A DNA stretch of 35,789 nucleotides from positions 1 through 35,789 of the forward strand of contig CAJXVU010000034.1 in NCBI GenBank assembly GCA_913062555.1, given 5' to 3'. The translations under genes were made by a program, and so were the position numbers. Below are positions 6,430 to 14,361 of this stretch, piece by piece; the stretch's first letter is position 1; the number at the start of each line of letters is the position of its first letter. This DNA comes from an uncultured Bacteroidota bacterium. GTDB taxonomy: Bacteria > Bacteroidota > Bacteroidia > Flavobacteriales > Flavobacteriaceae. The notes beneath the pieces are model-generated. The model did not search any database and was not told the origin of the DNA. It saw nothing but the letters and a program-made list of their open reading frames with translations.

Positions 6430-8571
6430 ATGAAAAATTTATTTCTTTTTTTAACACTATTGGTGTTATCGGTCAGTGCAAAAGCACAACAAAATCAAAC
6501 ACAAAAAGATTCTACTAAAACCGAAAAACTTGACGAAGTTTTGGTTCATGCCATTCGGGCTAAAAAGTCAGATCCCATTACACATTCAAACCTTACCAAA
6601 GCCGAACTTGAAAAGCGAAATTTGGGGCAGGACATACCTGTATTATTAAATTATTTACCTTCTGTTGTGTCTTCTTCTGATGCTGGGGCGGGCATCGGAT
6701 ATACTTATATGCGTGTTCGTGGATCGGACGGATCTAGAATTAATGTAACTATTAACGGAATCCCATATAATGATGCTGAAAGTCAAGGCACATTCTGGGT
6801 GAATTTGGGAGATTTAGCTTCTTCTACAGAAAGCCTGCAGTTGCAACGTGGTGTTGGGACATCGACCAATGGATCTGGTGCTTTTGGCGCAAGTTTAAAT
6901 ATTCTAACAGATGCTGTTGCTAATCAAACATCAGCAGAAATATCAAACTCTTTTGGGTCTTATGGAACAAGAAAACATACCGTTGAGTTTAACTCAGGAA
7001 CGTTGAATGATCATTTTTCAATAGCTGCACGTTTATCTAATATTAAATCAGATGGCTATGTTGACAGAGCGTTTTCAAACTTCAAAACTTATTTTTTACA
7101 AGGGGCTTATGTAGATGATAACACCTTAATCAAAGCCTTAGCTTTTGGAGGAAAGGAAAGAACCTATCAAGCATGGTTTGGCTTGACTGCCGATGAGCTC
7201 AAAGAAGATCGTCGTCAAAACCCGTATACTTACGATAATGAAACCGATAACTACTGGCAAGATCATTATCAGTTACATTGGAATGAACGATATGATAATA
7301 ACTGGTCGACTAACTTAGGTTTGAATTATACCAAAGGGAAAGGTTATTTTGAGCAATTCAAAGGAGAAGAAGCTGCTGAAGACTTTAATAACTTGATTGT
7401 AGATGATTCTGAGCTTATAGTTCGTCGTTGGTTAGATAATGATTTTTATGTTGTCAATGCCAATGTGGAATATAAAAATAATGGATTGAATATTATAACT
7501 GGTTTCTCTTACAGCAATTATACAGGGGACCATTTTGGAGAAGTGATTTGGGGGAGTAACCTCGCGACAAATACTAATATTAATGATCAATATTATTTTA
7601 GTGATGCTTTGAAAAACGAAACATCTCTATTTTCGAAAGCTAATTTTGAAATTAGTGAAGAATTGTCAGGTTATGTTGATATTCAGGGGCGTTTTGTGAA
7701 ATATAAAACCAAAGGATTGACATCAAAGCGAAAAGGAATTGATGTCAATGAATCATTTGAATTCTTCAATCCTAAGTTTGGTTTGACCTATAATTTAAAC
7801 TATAATAATAGTCTGTATGCTTCTTTTGCAAGAGCGAATAGAGAGCCTAACCGAGATGATTTTGAGAACGGAATAGATACTCATGAAAGATTGGATGATT
7901 ATGAATTTGGATGGCGAATGAATAATGAAAAAATTCAGTTAAGTGCGAATCTGTATTACATGAATTATAGAAATCAATTGGTATTAACTGGAGCCATAGA
8001 TGATGTAGGAGCACCAGTAAGAGCTACAAGCGGAAAGAGCTACCGGCTTGGACTTGAAGTAGAAGCTAATATTAAAGTTTCTGAGCAATTAAGTTTGCGT
8101 CCAAATTTTGCATTGAGTAAAAATAGAAATGTAGACTTTTATGCTCCTGTTGATGGAATGTTGACAGATCTTGGAGATACACCAATTTCATTTTCGCCAT
8201 CTATAATTGGAGCTAATGCTTTTATATTTCACCCAACTGAAAATTTCCAGATCTCATTTTTGAGTAAATATGTAGGAGAACAATTTATGAGTAACTTAAA
8301 CAGCAAAGTGTCAGGTCTTGATAAATTGGAGGCTTACTTTACTAGCGATCTCAGCATTAGCTACGAAATCAAATCTAAAGCAATTTTTAAATCCATTGTG
8401 TTATCTGGATTGGTAAATAATATTTTTAATGCTGAATATGTAGATAGAGGGTATTATTATACTTATGATGATACTTGGTCAGCCCCAGGGCTTACGACTA
8501 CTGTTGATGGATCAGGTTATTACCCACAAGCAACAACCAACTTTTTAGCTGGAGTAACTCTAAAATTTTAA
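6430..8571 (+). CDS. TonB-dependent outer-membrane receptor, probably for thiamine or its phosphates
   Basis: 713 residues. A signal peptide (MKNLFLFLTLLVLSVSAKAQ) is followed by a plug domain (about residues 45-160, with YMRVRGSDGSRINVTINGIP and ESLQLQRGVGTSTNG) and a 22-strand-type beta-barrel ending in the aromatic C-terminus AGVTLKF typical of outer-membrane barrels. It imports substrate across the outer membrane using TonB energy. The TPP riboswitch directly upstream identifies thiamine-type compounds as the likely cargo; the sequence itself does not show substrate specificity. It is a single-gene unit closed by a strong terminator at 8593-8622. The ATG at 6430 is chosen because it opens the signal peptide. 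Confidence 0.93.
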   Translation: MKNLFLFLTLLVLSVSAKAQQNQTQKDSTKTEKLDEVLVHAIRAKKSDPITHSNLTKAELEKRNLGQDIPVLLNYLPSVVSSSDAGAGIGYTYMRVRGSDGSRINVTINGIPYNDAESQGTFWVNLGDLASSTESLQLQRGVGTSTNGSGAFGASLNILTDAVANQTSAEISNSFGSYGTRKHTVEFNSGTLNDHFSIAARLSNIKSDGYVDRAFSNFKTYFLQGAYVDDNTLIKALAFGGKERTYQAWFGLTADELKEDRRQNPYTYDNETDNYWQDHYQLHWNERYDNNWSTNLGLNYTKGKGYFEQFKGEEAAEDFNNLIVDDSELIVRRWLDNDFYVVNANVEYKNNGLNIITGFSYSNYTGDHFGEVIWGSNLATNTNINDQYYFSDALKNETSLFSKANFEISEELSGYVDIQGRFVKYKTKGLTSKRKGIDVNESFEFFNPKFGLTYNLNYNNSLYASFARANREPNRDDFENGIDTHERLDDYEFGWRMNNEKIQLSANLYYMNYRNQLVLTGAIDDVGAPVRATSGKSYRLGLEVEANIKVSEQLSLRPNFALSKNRNVDFYAPVDGMLTDLGDTPISFSPSIIGANAFIFHPTENFQISFLSKYVGEQFMSNLNSKVSGLDKLEAYFTSDLSISYEIKSKAIFKSIVLSGLVNNIFNAEYVDRGYYYTYDDTWSAPGLTTTVDGSGYYPQATTNFLAGVTLKF

Positions 8572-8592
8572 ACAAATAATTAAGGCTTAATA

Positions 8593-8622
8593 AAAACCTC
8601 TGCAGTTAGCTGTGGAGGTTTT
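8593..8622. terminator. Bidirectional intrinsic terminator after the TonB receptor
   Basis: AAAACCTC (8593-8600) pairs with GAGGTTTT (8615-8622); the stem extends inward through TGCAG / CTGTG with two wobble pairs, giving 13 pairs and a 4-base loop. T-run to 8624 on the plus strand, A-run on the other side. It abuts the stop codon of the convergent lipoprotein gene. Confidence 0.88.
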
Positions 8623-9051
8623 TTAATTGGTAATTAATAAGTTGCTTCCACTTTGTTCAACGCGATAAGCCTTTAAGCCACAACGTAAATTACTATTACC
8701 TAAAGGTTGTCCTGTAATAAGACTATAAAGATTTTCATCATTACACCCACATTTGCCCTCTAAGCCAGTAATATTAAGTCTTGAACAAGAACTAGGCGTA
8801 TGATTTGGATCACTAGCATCCCATGCTAAATATCCTGTCCCAGAGTTTGTCACGATGACGCCTCCATTACCAACATTTGCTACATAAATAGAGTTACTAG
8901 TAAATTGTAATTGGCTGTATTGTGGAAGGTTTAAATTGACACTTGTGTTTACACCAATATTTAATAAGTATTTGCAATTATTGTCAACGTCATTTTTACT
9001 ACAGCTAAATAATATTGAAGTCATGATAAGCGCTAAAAGTGTCTGTTTCAT
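8623..9051 (-). CDS. Small lipoprotein with a degenerate Rieske-like domain
   Basis: 142 residues. The N-terminus MKQTLLALIMTSILFSC is a lipoprotein signal with Cys17 as the lipidation site. The C-terminal half (YLAWDASDPNH, then PSSCSRL, GKCGCNDENLYS, LITGQPLG) follows the order of a Rieske domain: box 1, box 2, then the S-x-x-TG-x-P loop. The cluster ligands are not conserved: box 1 has Asp81-Pro-Asn-His84 in place of a Cys-containing box, and box 2 reads CGCN (101-104), where the His of CPCH is replaced by Asn. It is unlikely to hold a 2Fe-2S cluster and may use the fold for another purpose. Extra Cys at 26, 89 and 124 could form disulfides. Role unknown. Confidence 0.68.
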   Translation of the reverse strand: MKQTLLALIMTSILFSCSKNDVDNNCKYLLNIGVNTSVNLNLPQYSQLQFTSNSIYVANVGNGGVIVTNSGTGYLAWDASDPNHTPSSCSRLNITGLEGKCGCNDENLYSLITGQPLGNSNLRCGLKAYRVEQSGSNLLITN

Positions 9052-9139
9052 ATATTTTGATCTGCCATAATTGGCGTTTTAATATTCGTATTTCTTGCTC
9101 GCAATTTACAACAAAAAGCATGGGGCATTAAATATTTTG

Positions 9140-9147
9140 TATATTTG
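9140..9147 (+). promoter_or_regulatory. -7 promoter box for greA
   Basis: TATATTTG matches TAnnTTTG exactly, about 100 bases before the greA ATG. It places the transcript start near 9154, directly at the first leader hairpin. Confidence 0.6.
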
Positions 9148-9154
9148 CTTTATA

Positions 9155-9176
9155 TCTCGTGTAAACGAGATTTTTT
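9155..9176 (+). terminator. Terminator-like hairpin inside the greA leader (candidate attenuator)
   Basis: TCTCGT (9155-9160), loop GTAA, ACGAGA (9165-9170), then six T (9171-9176): a short but canonical intrinsic terminator placed immediately after the predicted start and before greA. A second perfect hairpin, ATTCCGAA (9183-9190) / TTCGGAAT (9196-9203), follows without a T-run. The arrangement suggests premature termination in the leader. Confidence 0.5.
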
Positions 9177-9249
9177 GCATTAATTCCGAAGGTATTTCGG
9201 AATATTTATAATTAAAAAAAATGCAATATTTAATATTAACGATCAAATT

Positions 9250-9723
9250 ATGAGTAACGTATCTTATTATACGGCAGAAGGATTAAAAAAGCTAAGAGGC
9301 GAACTAAAACAATTGAAAGATGTTGAGCGAGTCAAAGCATCAAGGGCTATTGCTGAAGCAAGAGATAAAGGAGATTTAAGTGAAAATGCCGAGTATGATG
9401 CTGCCAAGGAAGCTCAAGGAATGCTGGAAATGCGAATTTCTAAATTAGAAGACTCCCTTGCAGGGGCACGTATAATTGATGAATCTCAAATGGATAGCTC
9501 TAAAATATTGGTGTTATCTATTGTGAAAATTAAAAATCAAACCAATGGCATGGAAGTGACCTATACTTTGGTTGCTGATGGTGAAGCCGATTTGGCAGCA
9601 GGAAAAATTTCTGTTAATTCTCCAATTGGTAAAGGGTTACTAGGAAAGACGGTTGGTGATATAGCCGAGATTCAAGTGCCAAATGGTGTAATGAAATTCG
9701 ATATTATCGAAATCTCAAGATAG
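9250..9723 (+). CDS. greA: Transcription elongation factor GreA
   Basis: 157 residues, the standard GreA length. The N-terminal coiled coil carries the tip segment ARDKGDLSENAEYDAAKEAQ, whose acidic residues reach through the RNA polymerase secondary channel and stimulate cleavage of backtracked RNA. The C-terminal FKBP-like domain includes ISVNSPIGKGLLGKTVGD. It acts in the cytoplasm on RNA polymerase. The ATG at 9250 starts the usual MSNVSYYTAEG. Leader with two hairpins (see separate entry) suggests control by premature termination. A perfect terminator follows before the HIT gene. Confidence 0.97.
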   Translation: MSNVSYYTAEGLKKLRGELKQLKDVERVKASRAIAEARDKGDLSENAEYDAAKEAQGMLEMRISKLEDSLAGARIIDESQMDSSKILVLSIVKIKNQTNGMEVTYTLVADGEADLAAGKISVNSPIGKGLLGKTVGDIAEIQVPNGVMKFDIIEISR

Positions 9724-9744
9724 ATCCCAAAACATATATTATTA

Positions 9745-9774
9745 AAAAGATTCCTGTTAACGCAGGAATCTTTT
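9745..9774 (+). terminator. Intrinsic terminator after greA
   Basis: AAAAGATTCCTG (9745-9756) pairs perfectly with CAGGAATCTTTT (9763-9774), 12 pairs with a 6-base loop. A -7-like TATCTTTA (9774-9781) begins at its end and could start the HIT transcript. Confidence 0.85.
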
Positions 9775-9801
9775 ATCTTTACAATACTAATTAGTCGAAC
9801 T

Positions 9802-10191
9802 ATGTCTTCAATATTCACAAAAATAATCAACGGAGAAATTCCATGTTATAAAGTTGCTGAGACTGATAATTTTTTGGCCTTTTTAGATGTTAACCCAAAT
9901 GCAAAAGGACATACACTATGTATCCCTAAAGTAGAAGTTGATAAGCTATTCGAATTGGATGAAGATTTGTATAATGGACTTATGAGTTTTTCTCGTAAAG
10001 TGGCCATGGCCATTGAAAAAACCATAGACTGTAAGCGTGTTGGTGTTTCGGTTATTGGTCTTGAAGTACCACATGTACATGTGCATTTAATTCCTCTAAA
10101 CTCTATGGAAGATGTCCGATTTATTAATAAAGTATCATTAACTATTGAGGAGTTTCAGACCATAGCCAAAAATATTCAGGACAATCTATAA
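9802..10191 (+). CDS. HIT family protein (Hint-type nucleotide phosphoramidase/hydrolase)
   Basis: 129 residues. The histidine triad HVHVHLIPL begins at residue 91 and the N-terminal IFTKIINGEIPCYKVAE is typical of the Hint branch, which hydrolyses AMP-lysine-type phosphoramidates and related nucleotides in the cytoplasm. One domain, full length. It follows the greA terminator with its own probable promoter. Its stop codon region overlaps that of the convergent histidine kinase by 6 bases, so the two mRNAs should overlap at their 3' ends. The physiological substrate cannot be named. Confidence 0.92.
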   Translation: MSSIFTKIINGEIPCYKVAETDNFLAFLDVNPNAKGHTLCIPKVEVDKLFELDEDLYNGLMSFSRKVAMAIEKTIDCKRVGVSVIGLEVPHVHVHLIPLNSMEDVRFINKVSLTIEEFQTIAKNIQDNL

Positions 10192-11343
10192 TTGTAACAA
10201 TGATATTTGAATTGTTGTGCCTTTATCAATTTCAGAAGAGACCACTTTTATTTTACCGTTATGATACGTTTCTATAATACGATTGGCAAGAGAAAGACCA
10301 AGTCCCCAGCCTCTTTTTTTACTTGTAAAGCCTGGTTCAAAAATTTGCTTATATAAATGTTTTGGGATGCCTTTGCCTGTATCTGAAACACGGATATGTA
10401 CAAATTTTTCGTTTGATAGAATCTCAATTTTTATTTGCCCCTTTCCTTTCATGGCATCAATGGCATTTTTTACTAAATTTTCAATGGTCCAGTTGTATAA
10501 TTGGGCATTGAGATTTACTAATATGTTTTCCTCAGGAGCAATGAATTCAAAGTCGATGAGCTTGGAAGAACGTGATTTTAAATAATGGTAAGCATCCTGT
10601 GTTTCGGTAATAATATCGGTTATGGCCAATGTAGGAATAGATCCAATTTTACTAAATCGATCTGTAATGGTTTGCAGACGGTCAATATCTTTCTCGATCT
10701 CGATAATATGATCCGGATTGACATTTTCCATTTTTAATATTTCAGTCCACCCAATAAGTGAAGATAGCGGTGTCCCAATTTGATGGGCTGTTTCTTTTGC
10801 CATTCCCGTCCATAATTTATTTTGAGTGGCCACTTTTGAACTTCGGTAGAAAAAATATACAACGGCCCCAAACAAGATAATTATGAGTAAAAGGGCGAGA
10901 GGATAATACTTTAATTTATTGAGTAGTGGCGAATTGCCATAGTAAATTTCACCATAAATTGTATTTCCATATTTTACTTCAATTGGATTGTTTTCTTTTT
11001 TAAATTTAATTTTAAGGTTGCTTAAATAGATGTTGATATCTTTAACATTGGTGGTATCTATATTTTTTAAGTTGCTAAAAGCCCCATCTGAAGATACCAT
11101 CATTCTTGGAGTGCTTGTGCTTAATGAGTCTGTTAGAATGTGAGTAGTCACTGGATTGACATTGGCACTCAAATCATTAAGATTCCCTAAAAAGTCACTT
11201 GTCGCGTATGACCAAACTTTCATTTTACTCCGTTCTTCGGCTTTGAAATTTTGAAAAAACACATAAGTATTCCAAAGAATAAGAGAGATAATAGCAAAAG
11301 AGGCTATAATAATAATCCAACGTAAAATGTTTCTATTGCTCAA
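10186..11343 (-). CDS. Membrane-bound sensor histidine kinase (orphan)
   Basis: 385 residues. Two membrane segments (about 8-30 and 147-166) enclose a periplasmic domain of roughly 115 residues without a motif I recognise. The cytoplasmic part has an H-box TAHQIGTPLSSLIGW with phospho-acceptor His187, an N-box NLVKNAIDAM, a G1 box DTGKGIP and a G2 box GLGLSLA, so the catalytic parts are intact. No HAMP domain is apparent between TM2 and the H-box. No response regulator lies beside it; the divergent neighbour is a flavin reductase. Two 13-base palindromes lie just upstream (11374-11386, 11400-11412). The signal sensed is unknown. Confidence 0.93.
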   Translation of the reverse strand: MSNRNILRWIIIIASFAIISLILWNTYVFFQNFKAEERSKMKVWSYATSDFLGNLNDLSANVNPVTTHILTDSLSTSTPRMMVSSDGAFSNLKNIDTTNVKDINIYLSNLKIKFKKENNPIEVKYGNTIYGEIYYGNSPLLNKLKYYPLALLLIIILFGAVVYFFYRSSKVATQNKLWTGMAKETAHQIGTPLSSLIGWTEILKMENVNPDHIIEIEKDIDRLQTITDRFSKIGSIPTLAITDIITETQDAYHYLKSRSSKLIDFEFIAPEENILVNLNAQLYNWTIENLVKNAIDAMKGKGQIKIEILSNEKFVHIRVSDTGKGIPKHLYKQIFEPGFTSKKRGWGLGLSLANRIIETYHNGKIKVVSSEIDKGTTIQISLLQL

Positions 11344-11373
11344 AAAGGGTGATATTAATTTGTAATTCTAAAT

Positions 11374-11412
11374 ATACTTAAAGTATTCAGCAAATTGAAA
11401 ATCTTTAAGATT
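11374..11412. promoter_or_regulatory. Pair of palindromes in the kinase/flavin-reductase intergenic region
   Basis: ATACTTAAAGTAT (11374-11386) and AATCTTTAAGATT (11400-11412) are two 13-base palindromes with centres 26 bases apart in a 193-base divergent intergenic region. They could be operator half-pairs for a dimeric regulator. AT-richness makes such palindromes fairly frequent, so this is tentative. Confidence 0.25.
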
Positions 11413-11512
11413 AAAATCTCAATTACAAGATGGTTTGACTATTAAATGTAATAATGTTAATATTATTGTCTGACTTGTTAGTAAAATGGTTTTTAGTTAA
11501 TATATAGATTGT

Positions 11513-11520
11513 TAACTTTG
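11513..11520 (+). promoter_or_regulatory. -7 promoter box for the flavin reductase gene
   Basis: TAACTTTG matches TAnnTTTG and lies 16 bases before the ATG at 11537, giving a leader of about 10 bases. Confidence 0.55.
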
Positions 11521-11536
11521 CTCAAATTTATAGAAA

Positions 11537-12406
11537 ATGACTTCGTTTGAACCCAAAGATCTTTCAGTTGGAAAATTACATGGCTATTTACTTAGTGCTG
11601 TAGCACCTCGGCCTATAGCCTTTGCCAGTACTATTGATGCTGATGGTAAGCCTAACCTATCCCCATTTAGCTTTTTTAATGTGTTTAGTGCTAATCCTCC
11701 TATTATGATTTTTTCACCAGCGAGGCGTGTACGTGATAATACAACTAAACACACTTTAGAAAATGCCGAGTATGCAAAAGAAGTGGTTATAAATGTTGTA
11801 AATTACGATTTGGTTCAACAAGCATCGTTAAGTAGTACAGAATATCCAAAAGGAGTTAATGAGTTTGACAAAGCAGGATTAACAATGCTCAAATCGGATA
11901 TTGTAAAACCATTCCGTGTTGCAGAATCTCCAGTGCAGTTTGAATGTAAGGTTAATGAAATTATTAAATTAGGGACTGAGGGTGGTGCAGGAAATTTAAT
12001 AGTATGTGAAGTTGTAAAACTACATATAGCCAACGAGGTTTTAAATGAAGATGGTTCTATAAATCAAGAACTATTAGATTTAGTATCAAGAGCAGGAGGA
12101 AGTTATTATAGTAGAGCAAATAAAGGGTTTTTTGAAATTCCAAAACCAATTTCTACTTTAGGGATAGGTGTTGACGCGATGCCTGATCATGTTAAAAATA
12201 GTATGATCTTAACGGGAAATGATCTAGGAGTATTGGCAAATGTTGAAGCTTTACCCCCAACGGAGGTCATTAAAGCCTTTGTGAATGATGTTAGTAAAAG
12301 ATATCCAAATATTAAGGAGGCAAGCCACCGGGAAAAGCATAAATTAGCCCAGAACTATTTGAGTTATGGCGATGTAGATAGTGCATGGAAATTATTGCTT
12401 AGTTAG
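11537..12406 (+). CDS. Flavin reductase family protein (FMN-binding split barrel)
   Basis: 289 residues. The first about 190 residues form the flavin-reductase-like split barrel: AVAPRPIAFASTIDADGKPNLSP, SFFNVFSANPPIMIFSP and the NTTKHTLENAEYAKEVVINVV segment are diagnostic of the family, which binds FMN and reduces flavins with NAD(P)H or serves a partner oxygenase. The final 90 residues (from about STLGIGVDAMP) are an additional helical tail often seen in longer bacterial members. No signal peptide. No oxygenase gene is adjacent, so the partner is not evident. The DUF3127 gene follows 52 bases later on the same strand. Confidence 0.9.
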   Translation: MTSFEPKDLSVGKLHGYLLSAVAPRPIAFASTIDADGKPNLSPFSFFNVFSANPPIMIFSPARRVRDNTTKHTLENAEYAKEVVINVVNYDLVQQASLSSTEYPKGVNEFDKAGLTMLKSDIVKPFRVAESPVQFECKVNEIIKLGTEGGAGNLIVCEVVKLHIANEVLNEDGSINQELLDLVSRAGGSYYSRANKGFFEIPKPISTLGIGVDAMPDHVKNSMILTGNDLGVLANVEALPPTEVIKAFVNDVSKRYPNIKEASHREKHKLAQNYLSYGDVDSAWKLLLS

Positions 12407-12458
12407 AGCAATACATATATAATAGACAAATTAAAAACGCAGAAATAAATTATAATTG

Positions 12459-12833
12459 ATGGAAGTACAAGGAAAAGTAAAAGTGATTGGAGAAACTCAA
12501 ACGTTTGGTGCAAATGGGTTTAGAAAAAGAGAAATAGTATTAACTACTGAGGAGCAATATCCGCAACACATCATGATTGAATTTGTTCAGGATAAAACAG
12601 ATTTATTAAACAATTTTCAACCTGGACAACAGGTGAAAATTAGCATCAACTTAAGAGGGAGAGAATGGGTTAATCCACAAGGGGAAACTAAGTATTTCAA
12701 CTCTATTCAAGGATGGCGTATTGAAGGGGTACAGCAAGATGGCGGTAACGGAGGTTCTCCAGTACCACCAGCTGAAGCTTTTGAGCCTGTTGAAAAATTA
12801 AACGAAGGAGATCACGACGATTTACCATTCTAA
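12459..12833 (+). CDS. DUF3127 protein with an SSB-like acidic C-terminal tip
   Basis: 124 residues. The body (MEVQGKVKVIGETQTFGANG, then KREIVLTTEEQYPQHI and REWVNPQGETKYFNSIQGWRIE) is the DUF3127 domain, short beta-strands of a probable OB-like barrel. A flexible Gly/Pro linker follows and the chain ends in HDDLPF. Bacterial single-strand DNA-binding proteins end in the same kind of tip (DDDIPF), which recruits repair and replication proteins. The ATG at 12459 is used rather than an upstream in-frame TTG at 12456. A nucleic-acid role is inference from the tip and predicted fold. A perfect terminator follows at 12921-12952. Confidence 0.85.
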   Translation: MEVQGKVKVIGETQTFGANGFRKREIVLTTEEQYPQHIMIEFVQDKTDLLNNFQPGQQVKISINLRGREWVNPQGETKYFNSIQGWRIEGVQQDGGNGGSPVPPAEAFEPVEKLNEGDHDDLPF

Positions 12834-12877
12834 AAGTCGAGTAGTTGCTTTACTTTGATCACTAATAATGATTTAAG

Positions 12878-12897
12878 GATTTTGGTTTTTCAAAATC
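12878..12897 (+). other. Short hairpin downstream of the DUF3127 gene
   Basis: GATTTTG (12878-12884) pairs with CAAAATC (12891-12897) around a 6-base loop. No T-run follows, so it is a structured 3' end element rather than a terminator. Confidence 0.35.
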
Positions 12898-12920
12898 ATA
12901 AATAAGCAGATTTATAAATT

Positions 12921-12957
12921 AAAACCTCAATGTTAATTAGCATTGAGGTTTTTTTCT
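12921..12957 (+). terminator. Intrinsic terminator upstream of the fatty-acid transporter gene
   Basis: AAAACCTCAATG (12921-12932) pairs perfectly with CATTGAGGTTTT (12941-12952), 12 pairs with an 8-base loop, followed by a continuous T-run to 12955. Ends the flavin reductase / DUF3127 transcript. Confidence 0.88.
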
Positions 12958-12984
12958 TGTTGTAAATAGTATTAATTTCAAACT

Positions 12985-14361
12985 ATGAATTTTACAAGAA
13001 CTATTGAGACTGCTTTTAAAAAATATATGCCGTCTCCTTTTACCATTGCAATACTATTAACGATACTTACTATAATCCTGGCTTTAATTTTTACTGAGCC
13101 TGTTGGAGAAAATAATAAATTACTTAGCGTTTTATCATTTTGGGAACAGGGAATTTGGAATGATGCCTTACTCGTTTTTGCCTATCAAATGATGCTAATT
13201 CTTGTGTTAGGGCATGTTTTAGTGCTTAGCAAACCGGCGAATAATCTCATTGTTAGCTTGTCTAAAAATGTGACAAGCACGGCAAGTGCTGTTGTTTTAG
13301 TAAGCGTAACAACCATGTTAGCAGCGTTTTTAAACTGGGGACTTGGGCTTATTTTTGGTGCTATTTTGGCACGTAAAGTTGGAGAGCATGCATTGCGTAA
13401 TAATATTCCAATTAATTATCCATTAGTAGGGGCAGCGGGATATGTTGGGCTCATGGTTTGGCATGGAGGGATCAGTGGTTCGGCACCTATTAAGGTCGCA
13501 GAAAACAATCATATAAAAGATTTTATGAAAGGCGTTTCGTCTTCTGGAAATATGGACCAAATACCAGAAAGTATAGGCTTTGATTTAACGATATTTAGCT
13601 GGTGGAATATCGTGCTATTTGGAATTTTACTCATTATTGTGCCACTAGTTTTAAGGCGTATTGCGAAATTAACTAAACCTACTAATTTTAAACTTGACCA
13701 TTATAAGTTTCAAAAAGATTCTTCAGAAGATGTTGTTGGCGCTGAAAAACTAGACTACTCAAAAGTTGTTGGAATAGGCTTCGGACTTATAATACTAGTT
13801 GCTTTCTTTTATCAATATTGGAGTGATCTGTTGATCATGAAAATCACCCCGAATATGCTAAATTTTTTCATGTTAGGATTGGCAATCATATTGCATAAAA
13901 ATTTCAAAAACTTTTTAAAAGCAGTTGAAGAAGCCATAAAAGGTACTTCAGGAATATTAATTCAATTTCCATTATACTTTGGGATTATGGGAATTATGAA
14001 AAGCACAGGGATGGTTGTTATGATATCTGACTTTTTCGTTTCTGTGGCAACCGATACAACACTTCCAATATTTACATTTTTTAGCGCTGGATTGGTGAAT
14101 ATTTTTGTGCCAAGTGGTGGTGGTCAGTGGGCAATTCAAGGACCAATTGTAATTGAATCTGCATTGAAATTGGGAGTGCCACTTCCAAAGGCAATAATGG
14201 CCTTGGCCTATGGCGACCAGATTACAAATATGTTACAGCCATTTTGGGCATTGCCATTATTGGGAATTACAAAGTTAAAAGCCAAAGAAATTTTACCATA
14301 TACCCTTATTTTGATGTGTGTTGGAACACTTATCTTTATACTTGGATTATTGATTTTATAA
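12985..14361 (+). CDS. Short-chain fatty acid transporter (AtoE family)
   Basis: 458 residues with about 11-12 hydrophobic segments, inner membrane. The N-terminus FKKYMPSPFTIAILLTILT, the segment AAFLNWGLGLIFGAILARKVGE, and the conserved VPSGGGQWAIQGPIV near residue 375 match the AtoE/SCFA_trans family (PF02667), which is thought to move short-chain fatty acids such as acetoacetate or butyrate. No degradation genes (atoDAB) are adjacent, so the real cargo is uncertain. The gene abuts aat with no intervening base, implying co-transcription despite unrelated functions. Confidence 0.9.
   Translation: MNFTRTIETAFKKYMPSPFTIAILLTILTIILALIFTEPVGENNKLLSVLSFWEQGIWNDALLVFAYQMMLILVLGHVLVLSKPANNLIVSLSKNVTSTASAVVLVSVTTMLAAFLNWGLGLIFGAILARKVGEHALRNNIPINYPLVGAAGYVGLMVWHGGISGSAPIKVAENNHIKDFMKGVSSSGNMDQIPESIGFDLTIFSWWNIVLFGILLIIVPLVLRRIAKLTKPTNFKLDHYKFQKDSSEDVVGAEKLDYSKVVGIGFGLIILVAFFYQYWSDLLIMKITPNMLNFFMLGLAIILHKNFKNFLKAVEEAIKGTSGILIQFPLYFGIMGIMKSTGMVVMISDFFVSVATDTTLPIFTFFSAGLVNIFVPSGGGQWAIQGPIVIESALKLGVPLPKAIMALAYGDQITNMLQPFWALPLLGITKLKAKEILPYTLILMCVGTLIFILGLLIL

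Noticed and set aside
6318..6518. Open frame in the TPP riboswitch leader overlapping the TonB receptor start
   Set aside because: It runs through leader sequence into the signal-peptide region in another frame, has low-complexity Lys/Ile/Asn composition, and no family resemblance.
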